The position numbers were made by a program, and so were the translations under genes. A DNA stretch of 64,000 bases, taken from contig CP076053.1 in the NCBI GenBank assembly GCA_018672315.1, positions 2,467,827 through 2,531,826 on the forward strand. The letters run 5' to 3'. The notes under the pieces are model-generated. The model searched no databases and was not told where the DNA came from. It was given only the letters and a program-made list of their open reading frames with translations. Source of the stretch: Nocardioidaceae bacterium. GTDB taxonomy: Bacteria; Actinomycetota; Actinomycetes; Propionibacteriales; Nocardioidaceae. Below are positions 9,290-17,703 of this stretch, piece after piece. Every line of letters starts with the position of its first letter. The stretch's first letter is position 1.

Positions 9290-10077
9290 GGGGCGCCCAG
9301 CCAGCGCGTACGCAGCGCCGCGAGGACACCGATCGACACCGCCAGCAGCAGCAGGCTGAGAGCCCTCGCGGCGGCGGGGTCGGCCTGCAGCGCCGTGTAG
9401 ATCAGCGACGGCATCGTCTGGGTGGTGCGCGGGAAGTTGCCGGCGAAGGTGATGGTCGCGCCGAACTCGCCGAGGGAGCGGGCCCAGGCGAGCACCAGTC
9501 CCGCGCCGATGCCGGGTCCGACCATGGGCACGGTGACCGCGGTGAACGTACGCAGGCGGGAGGCGCCGAGCGAGGCGGCCACCACGTCGTACGCGGGCCC
9601 CCGGGCGCGCAACGCCCCCTCGACGCTGAGCACGAAGAACGGCAGCGCGACGAAGGTGTGGGCCAGCACCACGGCCACCGAGGTGTACGGGATCGTCAGC
9701 CCGCTGGCCTCGCGCAGCGGGTCACCCAGCAGCCCCGTGCGTCCGAACGCCGTCAGCAGGGCGACTCCCGCGACCACCGGTGGGAGCACGAGGGGGACGA
9801 GCACCAGCGCCCGCAGCAGTCGACGGCCCGGGAAGTCGACCCGGGCCAGCACCCACGCCAGCGGCAGTCCGAGCACCAGGCACAGACCCGAGGCGACGAG
9901 TGAGGTGACCACCGACAGCCGCAGTGCTGCCAACGTCAGCGGGTCGGTCAGCAGGTCCGGCAGGTCCTGCCACGGCGAGTCCGCCACGAGTGCGACCAGG
10001 GGGACCACCAGAAAGGCCGAGGCCAGGACGGCGACCGCGAGCAGGACGCCGGGCGGACGTCCGAGGCGCGCGGTCAC
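9286..10077 (-). CDS. modB: Molybdate ABC importer permease
   Basis: A 263-residue membrane permease with about six hydrophobic segments and the cytoplasmic EAA-type loop (VAASLGASRLRTFTAVTVPM), followed by LAWARSLGEFGAT, a sequence typical of ModB/CysW permeases. It forms the channel for molybdate with ModC on the cytoplasmic face and ModA outside. The GTG at 10077 forms a GTGA overlap with the modA stop; its own stop overlaps modC the same way. Confidence 0.92.
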   Translation of the reverse strand: MTARLGRPPGVLLAVAVLASAFLVVPLVALVADSPWQDLPDLLTDPLTLAALRLSVVTSLVASGLCLVLGLPLAWVLARVDFPGRRLLRALVLVPLVLPPVVAGVALLTAFGRTGLLGDPLREASGLTIPYTSVAVVLAHTFVALPFFVLSVEGALRARGPAYDVVAASLGASRLRTFTAVTVPMVGPGIGAGLVLAWARSLGEFGATITFAGNFPRTTQTMPSLIYTALQADPAAARALSLLLLAVSIGVLAALRTRWLGAP

Positions 10078-10859
10078 GGGGTGTCGAAGCCCGCGTCGCG
10101 GAGCACGTCCCGGCCGGGGGCGGACTGCAGCAGCTCGATCCACCGTGCGGCGAGGTCGTTCGCCTCGGCCTGGGCCAGCACGGCCACCGGGTAGCTCGTG
10201 ATCAACGACTCCGCACCCGCGAGGTCGAGGACCTGCACCTGGTCGCCGGCGGCGAGGGCGTCGGTGGCGTACACGATGCCGGCGTCGGCCTCGTCCGCGG
10301 TGACCTTGGCGAGCACGGCCTTCACATCGACCTCCTGGCTCGCGGCGTCGGCGTCGACGCCGGCGACCTCCAGGGCCCGTGCGGCGAGGTCGCCACAGGG
10401 AGCGCTGGGGACGCACACGACGTAGTCGACGTCCTCGCGAGCCAGGTCCTCGACACCGCGGACCCCGCCCGGGTTGTCCGCCGGGGTGACCAGCACGAGC
10501 CGGTTCTCGGCGAAGACCGTCGGCGTCCCCGTGACGGCGTCGGCGGCGACGGCGTCCTCCATGGTGCGCTCGTCGGCGGTGGCGAGCACGTCGGCCGGCG
10601 CGCCCTCGGCGGCCTGGGTCGCGAGCGTCGCCGAGGAGTCGAACGCGAACGTCACGGTGACGCCGGGGTTGTCGGCCTCGAACTGCTCACCGAGTGCGTC
10701 GAACACCTCGGTCAGGGAGGCGGCGGCCAGCACGGTCAGCTCCTGCGACCCGCTTGCGGGCTCCGAGGCGCCGGAGGCGTCGGTCGGCCCGCCGCAGGCG
10801 GTCAGGGCCGGAGCGGCGGCGAGCAGGGCGACGGCCAGCGCGGTGCGTACGCGCCTCAC
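10074..10859 (-). CDS. modA: Molybdate-binding lipoprotein
   Basis: A 261-residue secreted binding protein: basic N-terminus, hydrophobic stretch and lipobox LTAC near residue 20, then the ModA core LTVLAAASLTEVFDALG, with FDSSATLATQAAEGAPADV and a late TSYPVAVL. It captures molybdate (or tungstate) outside the membrane. GTG 10859 overlaps the stop of the regulator gene by GTGA. Neighbours modB and modC make the assignment secure. Confidence 0.92.
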   Translation of the reverse strand: MRRVRTALAVALLAAAPALTACGGPTDASGASEPASGSQELTVLAAASLTEVFDALGEQFEADNPGVTVTFAFDSSATLATQAAEGAPADVLATADERTMEDAVAADAVTGTPTVFAENRLVLVTPADNPGGVRGVEDLAREDVDYVVCVPSAPCGDLAARALEVAGVDADAASQEVDVKAVLAKVTADEADAGIVYATDALAAGDQVQVLDLAGAESLITSYPVAVLAQAEANDLAARWIELLQSAPGRDVLRDAGFDTP

Positions 10860-11269
10860 GGGACCTCCACCACCACGGACGTCGACTTGACCGACGCGAC
10901 CGCGCGCACCCCCGGCCGCAGGCCCAGCTGCTCGACGGCCTCGGTGCTCATCAACGACACCACGCGGTAGGGGCCGCACACGAGCTCGACCTGCGACATC
11001 ACGGCGTCGCTGGTGACTTTCGCGACGAGTCCCTCGAAGCGGTTGCGGGCGCTGACCGCGTCGGCGCGGACCTCCTCGGGGGTGCCCGTGGCGGATCGGC
11101 CGCGCTCGAGGGCCAGGGCGGCCAGGTCGGGGCCGGGGACCACGGTCCGTCCCGCCGCGTCCTCCGCCGACGGCAGCCGGCCGCCGTCGATCCAGCGGCG
11201 GACGGTGTCGTCGCTGACGCCCAGCAGGCGGGCGGCCTCGGAGACTCTGAACGTGGTGTCGGCGCGCAT
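10856..11269 (-). CDS. Molybdate-responsive HTH-Mop regulator
   Basis: A 137-residue protein with an N-terminal MerR/excisionase-type helix-turn-helix (FRVSEAARLLGVSDDTVRRW, residues about 6-25) and a C-terminal Mop domain (RNRFEGLVAKVTSDAV to GVRAVASVKSTSVVVEVP). By family knowledge the Mop fold binds molybdate, so it probably senses oxyanion and regulates its own operon, a role like ModE but with a different DNA-binding domain. The ATG at 11269 is supported by a promoter with -10 AATAGT 6 nt upstream; the longer frame to 11401 runs into the promoter. It leads the four-gene mod operon. Confidence 0.8.
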   Translation of the reverse strand: MRADTTFRVSEAARLLGVSDDTVRRWIDGGRLPSAEDAAGRTVVPGPDLAALALERGRSATGTPEEVRADAVSARNRFEGLVAKVTSDAVMSQVELVCGPYRVVSLMSTEAVEQLGLRPGVRAVASVKSTSVVVEVP

Positions 11270-11275
11270 GGGGCA

Positions 11276-11304
11276 ACTATTGCCGCATCTGCGCCCCGTG
11301 ACAA
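11276..11304 (-). promoter_or_regulatory. Promoter of the mod operon (TTGTCA-17-AATAGT)
   Basis: On the minus strand, TTGTCA at 11304-11299 and AATAGT at 11281-11276 are 17 nt apart, and the ATG follows 6 nt later. This predicts a leaderless message for the regulator. No clear palindrome for the regulator itself was found. Confidence 0.6.
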
Positions 11305-11390
11305 TCAAAGGCGACGCATTCGCGGACAAGTGACGGATCGTGTCCGGCACGTCACTGGGGCCGCGGCGCATCGTTTGCGACGATGGTGGC

Positions 11391-12011
11391 GTGAGCAGCA
11401 CCCAATCCGGAGCGGGGAACGAGCCGACCGGCCGCCCCGGCCGCTACCAGCGCAGTGTCAGCGGGCTCGTCGGCGCCATGATCATCCTGGTGCTGGCGGT
11501 GCTGGTGTTCATCGGCTTCCGCGGCATCGTGCGTGACAACCCGGACGCGCCGCCGCTGCGCGCGATCGCCTACGGCCAGGTGCTGCAGCCTGCCGCCGAG
11601 CAGACCGGCTGGCCCGTGGCCGCCCCCGCATCGCTGCCGCAGGGCTGGATCGCCACGTCGGTGCGGTGGGAACCGCCGGCGGGAGCCAACTGGCACCTCG
11701 GGCTGCTCACCTCCGACGAGGAGTACGTGGGTATCGAGCAGAGCGCCTCGACCACCGATGCGATGGTGGAGGAGTTCGTCGGCGAGGACGCACAGCGATC
11801 GGGCAGCGTCGAGCTCACGGAGCCCCAGGACACCCTCGGGTCGACGGGGGACTCGCCCGGCGCGGCGACGACGCAGTGGCAGCGTTGGACGGGGTCGGAC
11901 GGGGACGTCGCGGTGACGACCCGGGTCGGTGAGCAGACCCTGCTCGTGGTCACGACGGGCACCGAGGAGCAGCTGCGCAGCGTCGTGGACTCGCTGCGGC
12001 TGACCGGTTGA
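11391..12011 (+). CDS. DUF4245 family membrane-anchored protein
   Basis: A 206-residue protein with a short polar N-terminus (GNEPTGRPGRYQRSV), a single transmembrane helix at about residues 27-44 (GAMIILVLAVLVFIGF) and an extracytoplasmic domain rich in Trp/Gly (PQGWIATSVRWEPP, TTQWQRWTGSDGD). This is the actinobacterial DUF4245 architecture, of unknown function. GTG 11391 lies 6 nt after GACGAT, a weak -10. It is divergent from the mod operon and convergent with xseB. Confidence 0.75.
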   Translation: MSSTQSGAGNEPTGRPGRYQRSVSGLVGAMIILVLAVLVFIGFRGIVRDNPDAPPLRAIAYGQVLQPAAEQTGWPVAAPASLPQGWIATSVRWEPPAGANWHLGLLTSDEEYVGIEQSASTTDAMVEEFVGEDAQRSGSVELTEPQDTLGSTGDSPGAATTQWQRWTGSDGDVAVTTRVGEQTLLVVTTGTEEQLRSVVDSLRLTG

Positions 12012-12048
12012 CGGACTGACCTGCCGACGGGCGCTCAGTCGTGGTCGG

Positions 12049-12300
12049 TCAGTCGTCGGTGTCGAGCACGGCATCGAGTCGGCGGCGGGCCCCGTCGAGG
12101 TGGTCCTGGCAGATGCGGGCGAGCCGCTCGCCCTGCTCCCACAGGGCGAGGCTCTGCTCCAGCGTCGTGCCGCCCGCCTCGAGCGCACGGACGGTCTCCA
12201 CCAGCTCCTCGCGGGCGGCCTCGTAGCTCGGCAGCTGCTCCGCAGACTGCTCGGCCTCGGCCTCGGCCCCTGTGGTCGCGGTCGTCTCGGCGTCAGTCAT
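12049..12300 (-). CDS. xseB: Exodeoxyribonuclease VII small subunit
   Basis: An 83-residue acidic protein whose core ([33 protein letters not shown]) is the XseB coiled helical hairpin, which joins XseA to form the single-strand-specific nuclease. The N-terminal tail is Ala/Glu/Thr-rich and disordered. The ATG overlaps the last 8 bases of xseA, giving translational coupling. Confidence 0.93.
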   Translation of the reverse strand: MTDAETTATTGAEAEAEQSAEQLPSYEAAREELVETVRALEAGGTTLEQSLALWEQGERLARICQDHLDGARRRLDAVLDTDD

Positions 12301-13555
12301 CGGCGGGCCTTTCGTCGGCTGCGGAGGGGGAGGTCTCGTCAGGGCGTACGCGCGTGGTCGTGGCGTCCAGGCGGCCCCGGGCGAGTCGGATGTCGAGGGG
12401 GGCGTCGACCGGCACGTCGGCCGCGTCGAGCACGACCTCACCCCCGGGGCGCTGGACGACGGCGTAGCCGCGCTCGAGCGTCGCCAGCGGTGAGAGGGCG
12501 CGGACGCGCGCGAGACCGTGCGCGAGGTCGCTCTCGGCGCGGTCGAGCCCGTGGCGCAACACGCGGCGCGCCCGGTCGCGCAGACCGTGGACGCCCTCGA
12601 GCCGCTCGGTCAGACCGTCGCGCGGGTCGGCGAGGACCGGCCGCGACCTGATGTCGACGAGCCGACGTCGCTCCGCGTCGACGTGCGCGAGGACGCTGCG
12701 ACGGGCACGGTCGCGCAGTCCCGCCACGAGGTCGAGCTGCTCGGCGACGTCGGGCACCACCCGCTTGGCGGCGTCGGTGGGGGTGGCGGCGCGCAGGTCG
12801 GCGACCAGGTCGAGCAGGGGGTTGTCGGACTCGTGCCCGATAGCCGAGACCAGGGGCGTACGGCACGCGGCGGCGGCGCGGACGACGGCCTCGTCGGAGA
12901 ACGCCAGCAGGTCCTCCATGGAGCCGCCACCCCTCGCGACCACGATGACGTCGACGGTCGCGTCGGCGTCGAGCCGCTCGATCGAGGCGATCACGCCGGG
13001 TGCGCAGCCGGGGCCCTGCATGGGTGCGTACGCCGCCTGGATGCTCACGCCCGGCCAGCGGCGCCGCGCGACCTCGACCACGTCCTTCTCCGCGGCGCTG
13101 CCGCTGGCGGTGACCAGCCCGACCCGGCGGGGCAGGAAGGGCAGCCGGCGCTTGCGGGCCAGGTCGAAGAGACCCTCGGCGGCGAGCAGCTGACGGCGTC
13201 GCTCGAGCCTCGCCAGCAGCTCCCCGACACCGACCATGCGGATCTCGCGCGCCTGCAGCGAGAAGCTGCCCCGCGGCGCGTAGTAGCTGGGCTTGGCCTG
13301 CACCACCACCGAGGCGCCCTCCACGAGCGGCGTCGCGAGCGAGTCGACGACGCCGCGGGAGGCCGTCACCTGCACCGAGACGTCAGCCACGGAGTCGCGC
13401 AGCGTCAGGAAGACCGTCTGCGCCGCCGCCCGTCGACTGATCTGCGCGACCTGGCCCTCGACCCACACGACTCCCAGGCGGTCGATCCATCCCTGCACGG
13501 CCAGCGCGACCGAGCGCACCGGCATCGGGGCGTCGGCGGAGGTCTGGTTCGGCAC
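12293..13555 (-). CDS. xseA: Exodeoxyribonuclease VII large subunit
   Basis: A 420-residue XseA: N-terminal OB-fold ([32 protein letters not shown]), then the catalytic domain with [26 protein letters not shown] and [17 protein letters not shown], and C-terminal coiled coil. It degrades single-stranded DNA with XseB in repair. GTG 13555 is chosen because the -10 box TAAGGT is 7 nt upstream; the GTG at 13564 would overlap that box. Operon with xseB, divergent from ispH. Confidence 0.94.
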   Translation of the reverse strand: MPNQTSADAPMPVRSVALAVQGWIDRLGVVWVEGQVAQISRRAAAQTVFLTLRDSVADVSVQVTASRGVVDSLATPLVEGASVVVQAKPSYYAPRGSFSLQAREIRMVGVGELLARLERRRQLLAAEGLFDLARKRRLPFLPRRVGLVTASGSAAEKDVVEVARRRWPGVSIQAAYAPMQGPGCAPGVIASIERLDADATVDVIVVARGGGSMEDLLAFSDEAVVRAAAACRTPLVSAIGHESDNPLLDLVADLRAATPTDAAKRVVPDVAEQLDLVAGLRDRARRSVLAHVDAERRRLVDIRSRPVLADPRDGLTERLEGVHGLRDRARRVLRHGLDRAESDLAHGLARVRALSPLATLERGYAVVQRPGGEVVLDAADVPVDAPLDIRLARGRLDATTTRVRPDETSPSAADERPADD

Positions 13556-13562
13556 GTCCCGC

Positions 13563-13568
13563 ACCTTA
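13563..13568 (-). promoter_or_regulatory. -10 box of xseA (TAAGGT), leaderless
   Basis: TAAGGT reading leftward ends 7 nt before the xseA GTG and fixes the start codon choice. Confidence 0.5.
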
Positions 13569-13627
13569 GGCGCCCCCTCCGACAGACGTCGCCCGATGAG
13601 CGGCTGGGACGCCCCACGCGGGCCTCC

Positions 13628-13633
13628 TACGAT
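13628..13633 (+). promoter_or_regulatory. -10 box of ispH (TACGAT), leaderless
   Basis: TACGAT ends 6 nt before the ATG at 13640. With the xseA box, it places two divergent promoters within 71 bp. Confidence 0.55.
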
Positions 13634-13639
13634 AGGGAC

Positions 13640-14641
13640 ATGACGACCGACCTGGGCATGCCTCCCGTCCTGCAGGCCGACGAGGCGGACCGCGCCGTGC
13701 GGCTCGCCGCCCCGCGCGGCTACTGCGCCGGTGTCGACCGTGCGGTGATCACGGTGGAGAAGGCGCTCGACCTCTACGGCGCGCCCGTCTACGTCCGCAA
13801 GCAGATCGTCCACAACAAGCACGTGGTGGCGAATCTCGAGGAGCGCGGCGCGATCTTCGTCGAGGAGCTCGACGAGGTGCCCGCGGGCGAGACGGTCGTC
13901 TTCTCCGCCCACGGTGTCTCTCCCGCGGTGCACGCGCAGGCGCAGGAGCGCGAGCTGAAGACCATCGACGCGACCTGCCCGCTGGTCACCAAGGTGCACC
14001 ACGAGGCGCGTCGTTTCGACAAGGACGGCTACGACATCCTGCTGATCGGTCACGAGGGCCACGAGGAGGTCGAGGGCACCTGGGGCGAGGCGCCGGTCGC
14101 GATCCAGCTGGTGCAGGGCCCCGAGGACGTGCCCGGCATCGAGGTGAAGGACCCGACGCGGGTCGCGTGGCTCTCGCAGACCACGCTCAGCGTCGACGAG
14201 ACGATGGAGACGGTGCGGGCGATCCGCGAGCGTTTCCCCGACCTGCTCGACCCGCCCAGCGACGACATCTGCTACGCGACGCAGAACCGGCAGCTCGCCA
14301 TCAAGCAGATCTCCGCCGACGCCGACCTGGTGATCGTGGTGGGCTCGGGCAACTCCTCGAACTCCGTACGCCTCGTCGAGGTCGCGCTGGAGGCGGGAGC
14401 GAAGGCCGCCTACCGCGTGGACGACGCGAGCGAGATCGACGAGGGCTGGCTCGAGGGCGTCGACGTGGTCAGCGTGACCTCCGGCGCCTCGGTGCCCGAG
14501 GACCTCGTCGAGGGTGTGCTCGCCTACCTCGCCGAGCGCGGCTACCCCGACGCCAGAGCGGTGCAGGCCGCCGAGGAGTCGCTGATCTTCGCGCTCCCGC
14601 CGGAGCTGCGCCGCGACCTGCGCGCCGCGGGCAAGGAGTAG
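13640..14641 (+). CDS. ispH: 4-hydroxy-3-methylbut-2-enyl diphosphate reductase
   Basis: A 333-residue IspH (LytB), the last enzyme of the MEP isoprenoid route, converting HMBPP to IPP and DMAPP with an iron-sulfur cluster. The three cluster cysteines are visible in [22 protein letters not shown] and [10 protein letters not shown]; substrate-binding VHNKHVV, SAHGVSP and GSGNSSNS are intact. ATG 13640 follows a TACGAT box by 6 nt. A YciO-type gene follows 11 nt downstream on the same strand and may be co-transcribed. Confidence 0.95.
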   Translation: MTTDLGMPPVLQADEADRAVRLAAPRGYCAGVDRAVITVEKALDLYGAPVYVRKQIVHNKHVVANLEERGAIFVEELDEVPAGETVVFSAHGVSPAVHAQAQERELKTIDATCPLVTKVHHEARRFDKDGYDILLIGHEGHEEVEGTWGEAPVAIQLVQGPEDVPGIEVKDPTRVAWLSQTTLSVDETMETVRAIRERFPDLLDPPSDDICYATQNRQLAIKQISADADLVIVVGSGNSSNSVRLVEVALEAGAKAAYRVDDASEIDEGWLEGVDVVSVTSGASVPEDLVEGVLAYLAERGYPDARAVQAAEESLIFALPPELRRDLRAAGKE

Positions 14642-14652
14642 GGACCACGGCG

Positions 14653-15273
14653 ATGGCGCGCTATCTCGACGTGCACCCCGACAACCCGCAGCGCCGCACC
14701 ATCGACCAGGTCGTGGGGTTGCTGCGGGACGACGCACTGATCGCCTATCCCACCGACTCCTGCTACGCGCTGGGCATGCAGCTGGGCAACCGGGACGGCC
14801 TGGAGCGTCTCAAGCGCATCCGCGACCTCGACGACAAGCACCACTTCACGCTGGTCTGCCGCGACTTCGCCCAGCTGGGCCAGCTGGTGCACGTCGACAA
14901 CGCGGTCTTCCGCGCGGTGAAGGCGGCCACGCCGGGGCCGTACACGTTCATCCTGCCCGCCACCGGTGAGGTGCCGAAGCGCCTGATGCACCCCAAGAAG
15001 CGCACGGTGGGCGTACGCATCCCCGAGCACACCGTCGTCCACGCACTGCTGGACGCGCTGGGGGAGCCGCTGCTGTCCTCCACCCTGCTGCTGCCCGGGG
15101 ACGAGGAGCCCCTGGTTGACGGCTGGGAGATCAAGGAACGGCTCGACCACCAGGTCGACGCGGTCATCGACGCCGGCGAGACCGGGCGGGAGCCGACGAC
15201 CGTGGTCGACTTCTCCGACGGCTACGCCGAGGTGCTGCGGGTGGGGGCCGGGGACCCCGACAGGTTCGCCTGA
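14653..15273 (+). CDS. Sua5/YciO/YrdC family protein (threonylcarbamoyl-AMP synthase-like)
   Basis: A 206-residue YrdC-domain protein: [62 protein letters not shown] and [11 protein letters not shown]. The YrdC domain makes threonylcarbamoyl-AMP for tRNA t6A; the sequence is closer to the YciO branch, whose cellular role is less certain. It starts 11 nt after ispH. Its last 52 bases overlap the tail of the convergent DUF6542 gene. Confidence 0.85.
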   Translation: MARYLDVHPDNPQRRTIDQVVGLLRDDALIAYPTDSCYALGMQLGNRDGLERLKRIRDLDDKHHFTLVCRDFAQLGQLVHVDNAVFRAVKAATPGPYTFILPATGEVPKRLMHPKKRTVGVRIPEHTVVHALLDALGEPLLSSTLLLPGDEEPLVDGWEIKERLDHQVDAVIDAGETGREPTTVVDFSDGYAEVLRVGAGDPDRFA

Positions 15274-15875
15274 GCGTCGGCCTCGTTCGCCTGGTCGACT
15301 GCGGCGAGCGTCTCGGCGCCGACGGCCTCGACCGCGTCGTCGTACGCCGCGACGAGGTCGCCCTGCACGTCGACCGGCGGAGGGAGCTTGCCGGCGGGCG
15401 GCATCAGCGCGGGCAGGGCCAGCACGCGACGGCGGACGGCGAGCACGACCAGCGTCAGCCCTTGTGCCCACAGCGTGGCCTCACCGCGGTCGGCGAGACC
15501 GACGATCGCGGCCTGCAGCACGTTGTCGTCGGCGCCCGAGAGCGCCTGCGGTGCGAGCAGGGCCACCTCGAGCGTCGTGCTGAGGACGAGCAGCGGCGGC
15601 AGCACGGCGACCCAGAAGAACTCGCGGGGGCGGACGGCCAGTGCGGCGACGAGGCTGATGGGGACCAGGCAGACGTCGAAGAAGAACGACAGGCGGCCGG
15701 TCATCAGGAGGTCGAGGGCCACCACCAGCAGCGTGACGGCGATCGTGGCGAGGACCACGTCGCGGCCCTTCATGCGGCCCTCGGACCACAACGTCGGCGG
15801 GTGGTCCGGCCCGGGTGGGGTCCGCGGCGACGCGACGTGCTGCCACGCGGGGGCTCCCGGCACGGTGCTGGTCAC
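15222..15875 (-). CDS. DUF6542-type membrane protein
   Basis: A 217-residue protein with a proline-rich N-terminus, then about four hydrophobic segments (VVLATIAVTLLVVALDLLM, DVCLVPISLVAALAV, FFWVAVLPPLLVLSTTLEV, LWAQGLTLVVLAV) and a polar acidic C-terminal tail. It matches small actinobacterial membrane proteins annotated DUF6542; function unknown. GTG 15875 overlaps the rmuC stop (GTGA) and also sits 6 nt after a TACGGT box, so it may have its own leaderless promoter inside the rmuC end. Confidence 0.7.
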   Translation of the reverse strand: MTSTVPGAPAWQHVASPRTPPGPDHPPTLWSEGRMKGRDVVLATIAVTLLVVALDLLMTGRLSFFFDVCLVPISLVAALAVRPREFFWVAVLPPLLVLSTTLEVALLAPQALSGADDNVLQAAIVGLADRGEATLWAQGLTLVVLAVRRRVLALPALMPPAGKLPPPVDVQGDLVAAYDDAVEAVGAETLAAVDQANEADAQANLSGSPAPTRSTSA

Positions 15876-17086
15876 GCGCTCACCGTAGAGTCGCCCGGCC
15901 CGTCGGCCTCGGCGCCGCGCCGTGAGGGCAGGCCGCCGGATCGACGCGACAGCTCCTCGAGATCCTCCTCGGCGGGGGCGACGGCCGCGAGCAGCTCGTG
16001 TGCGGCCAGGGGCCGGGGGGCGTCCTCGAGCGTGCGGACGGCAGGCAGCTCGGCGTCCTGACCGACGGCCCCGAGCTCGCTGAAGCGGCGGGCGGTGACG
16101 AGCACCCGCGACTCCAGCGCCCCCACGTGCGCGTTGTAGGCCGTGACCGCGGCACCCAGGGACCGGCCGAGCTTGTCGAGGTGCCCGGCGGCGGTGCCGA
16201 GGCGGTCGTGCAGCTCCTGGCCGAGGCGCTGCACCTCGTGGGCCTGCTCGGCCAGGACCTCCGTGGTCCAGGCGTGGGCGACCGTCCGCAGCAGCGCGAT
16301 CAGCGTCGTCGGGGTCGCCAGCACGACCTTGCGCTGCGCCGCCTCCTCGAGCAGCTGCGGCTCGACCTCGAGCGCGGCGGCGAGGAAGGACTCACCGGGC
16401 ACGAAGAGCACGACGAACTCGGGCGTGGTCGGCTGGGCCTTCCAGTACGTCTTGCTCGAGAGCTGGTCGACGTGGGTGCGCAGCTGTCGCGCGTGGCGGC
16501 GCAGGTGCGCCGCGATCTCCTCCTCGTCGTCGGCGGCACCCGCGTCGAGGAAGGCGTCCAACGGCACCTTGGAGTCGATCACGACGTGCTTGCCCCCCGC
16601 GAGGTGGACGACGAGGTCGGGCCGCAGGGCTCCCGCACCTGCCCCGTCGCCCTCGGCTGCACCGCCGAGCGTGGCCTGCTCGGAGAAGTCGCAGTGGGCC
16701 GACATGCCGGCTGCCTCCACGGTGCGCCGCAGGTGCATCTCGCCCCAGCGCCCCCGCACCTGCGGCTTGCGCAGTGCCGTGGAGAGCGCCGTGGTCTCCC
16801 GGCGCAGGGAGTCGGTCGAGCGGCGCACCTCCTCGACCTGCGAGCGCAGCTGCGACTGCCACGACACCCGCTGCTCGCCCAGCTCACGGACCGAGGCGTC
16901 GAGGCGGGCGAGACCCTCGGCGAGCCGGGCCTGGCCCTCGGCGCGGTCCAGCAGGTCGCTGCGCAGCGTGTCGTCGCGGGCGGTGTCGCGGCGACGCAGG
17001 AGCGCCCACACGGCACCCGAGAGCGCCCCGAGCGCGAAGGCGAGGACTGCGACGAGCAGCAGGACCGGCAGGGTCGAGTCGGGCAT
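15872..17086 (-). CDS. rmuC: DNA recombination protein RmuC
   Basis: A 404-residue RmuC: an N-terminal membrane helix (residues about 6-28), a long coiled coil (RAEGQARLAEGLARLDASVRE onward), then the nuclease-like domain with RGRWGEMHLRRTVEAAGM, the metal-site-like HVVIDSKVPLDAFLDA and FVVLFVPGESFLAAAL. It is thought to limit DNA inversion and rearrangement. ATG 17086 puts the helix at the very N-terminus; an ATG at 17116 is the in-frame alternative. Confidence 0.9.
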   Translation of the reverse strand: MPDSTLPVLLLVAVLAFALGALSGAVWALLRRRDTARDDTLRSDLLDRAEGQARLAEGLARLDASVRELGEQRVSWQSQLRSQVEEVRRSTDSLRRETTALSTALRKPQVRGRWGEMHLRRTVEAAGMSAHCDFSEQATLGGAAEGDGAGAGALRPDLVVHLAGGKHVVIDSKVPLDAFLDAGAADDEEEIAAHLRRHARQLRTHVDQLSSKTYWKAQPTTPEFVVLFVPGESFLAAALEVEPQLLEEAAQRKVVLATPTTLIALLRTVAHAWTTEVLAEQAHEVQRLGQELHDRLGTAAGHLDKLGRSLGAAVTAYNAHVGALESRVLVTARRFSELGAVGQDAELPAVRTLEDAPRPLAAHELLAAVAPAEEDLEELSRRSGGLPSRRGAEADGPGDSTVSA

Positions 17087-17136
17087 GCACGGCACGATGC
17101 CGCAGACCACCGACACTTCTGTGCCCCCGCGCGCCG

Positions 17137-17142
17137 TAGCCT
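17137..17142 (+). promoter_or_regulatory. -10 box (TAGCCT), leaderless
   Basis: TAGCCT is 6 nt before the ATG at 17149. The same hexamer and spacing recur at 32207 and 35856. Confidence 0.5.
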
Positions 17143-17148
17143 GCCGTC

Positions 17149-17703
17149 ATGGCCGATCTCGTTCTCACCGTCCTCGGCGAGGACCGTCCCGGGCTCGTCC
17201 AGGCGGTCTCCGCCCCGGTCGAGGCGTGCGGCGGCTCCTGGCAGCGCAGCCAGCTGACCAGGCTGGCCGGCAAGTTCGCGGGTGTGGTCCTGGTGTCGGT
17301 GCCCGACGACCGGGTCGGCGAGCTGGAGGCGGCGCTGCCGCGCCTCGCCGAGCAGGGGCTCGAGGTGCGCGCCGAGCCCGCCGGGGGATCAGAGGCCCAC
17401 CGTGGATCCGCCGGCGAACCCCGGGGTGCGACGCTGCGGCTGCAGCTGCTCGGCGACGACCGTCCTGGCATCGTCGCCGAGATCTCCGCGGTCCTGGCCG
17501 CCCGCGGTGTCGGCATCGACGAGATGGAGACCGACGTCCGTGAGGCGCCGATGGCCGGCGGGATGCTCTTCGAGATCGACGCGACCCTGTCGCTCCCGCC
17601 TGCCGGCGACGCCGCCGACGCCGAGGACGTACGCGCCGCCCTCGAGGAGGTCGCGGGCGAGCTGATGATCGACCTCACCCTGACGCCACCGGGCCCGGTG
17701 TGA
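17149..17703 (+). CDS. Tandem ACT-domain protein (GcvR-like)
   Basis: A 184-residue protein with two ACT domains: LVLTVLGEDRPGLVQAVS at the N-terminus and RLQLLGDDRPGIVAEISAVL from about residue 96, each with the DRPG motif of amino-acid-binding ACT folds. This arrangement resembles the glycine cleavage repressor GcvR. It has no DNA-binding domain, so it probably acts through a partner or as a ligand sensor. Its stop overlaps the start of the helicase gene. Confidence 0.8.
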   Translation: MADLVLTVLGEDRPGLVQAVSAPVEACGGSWQRSQLTRLAGKFAGVVLVSVPDDRVGELEAALPRLAEQGLEVRAEPAGGSEAHRGSAGEPRGATLRLQLLGDDRPGIVAEISAVLAARGVGIDEMETDVREAPMAGGMLFEIDATLSLPPAGDAADAEDVRAALEEVAGELMIDLTLTPPGPV

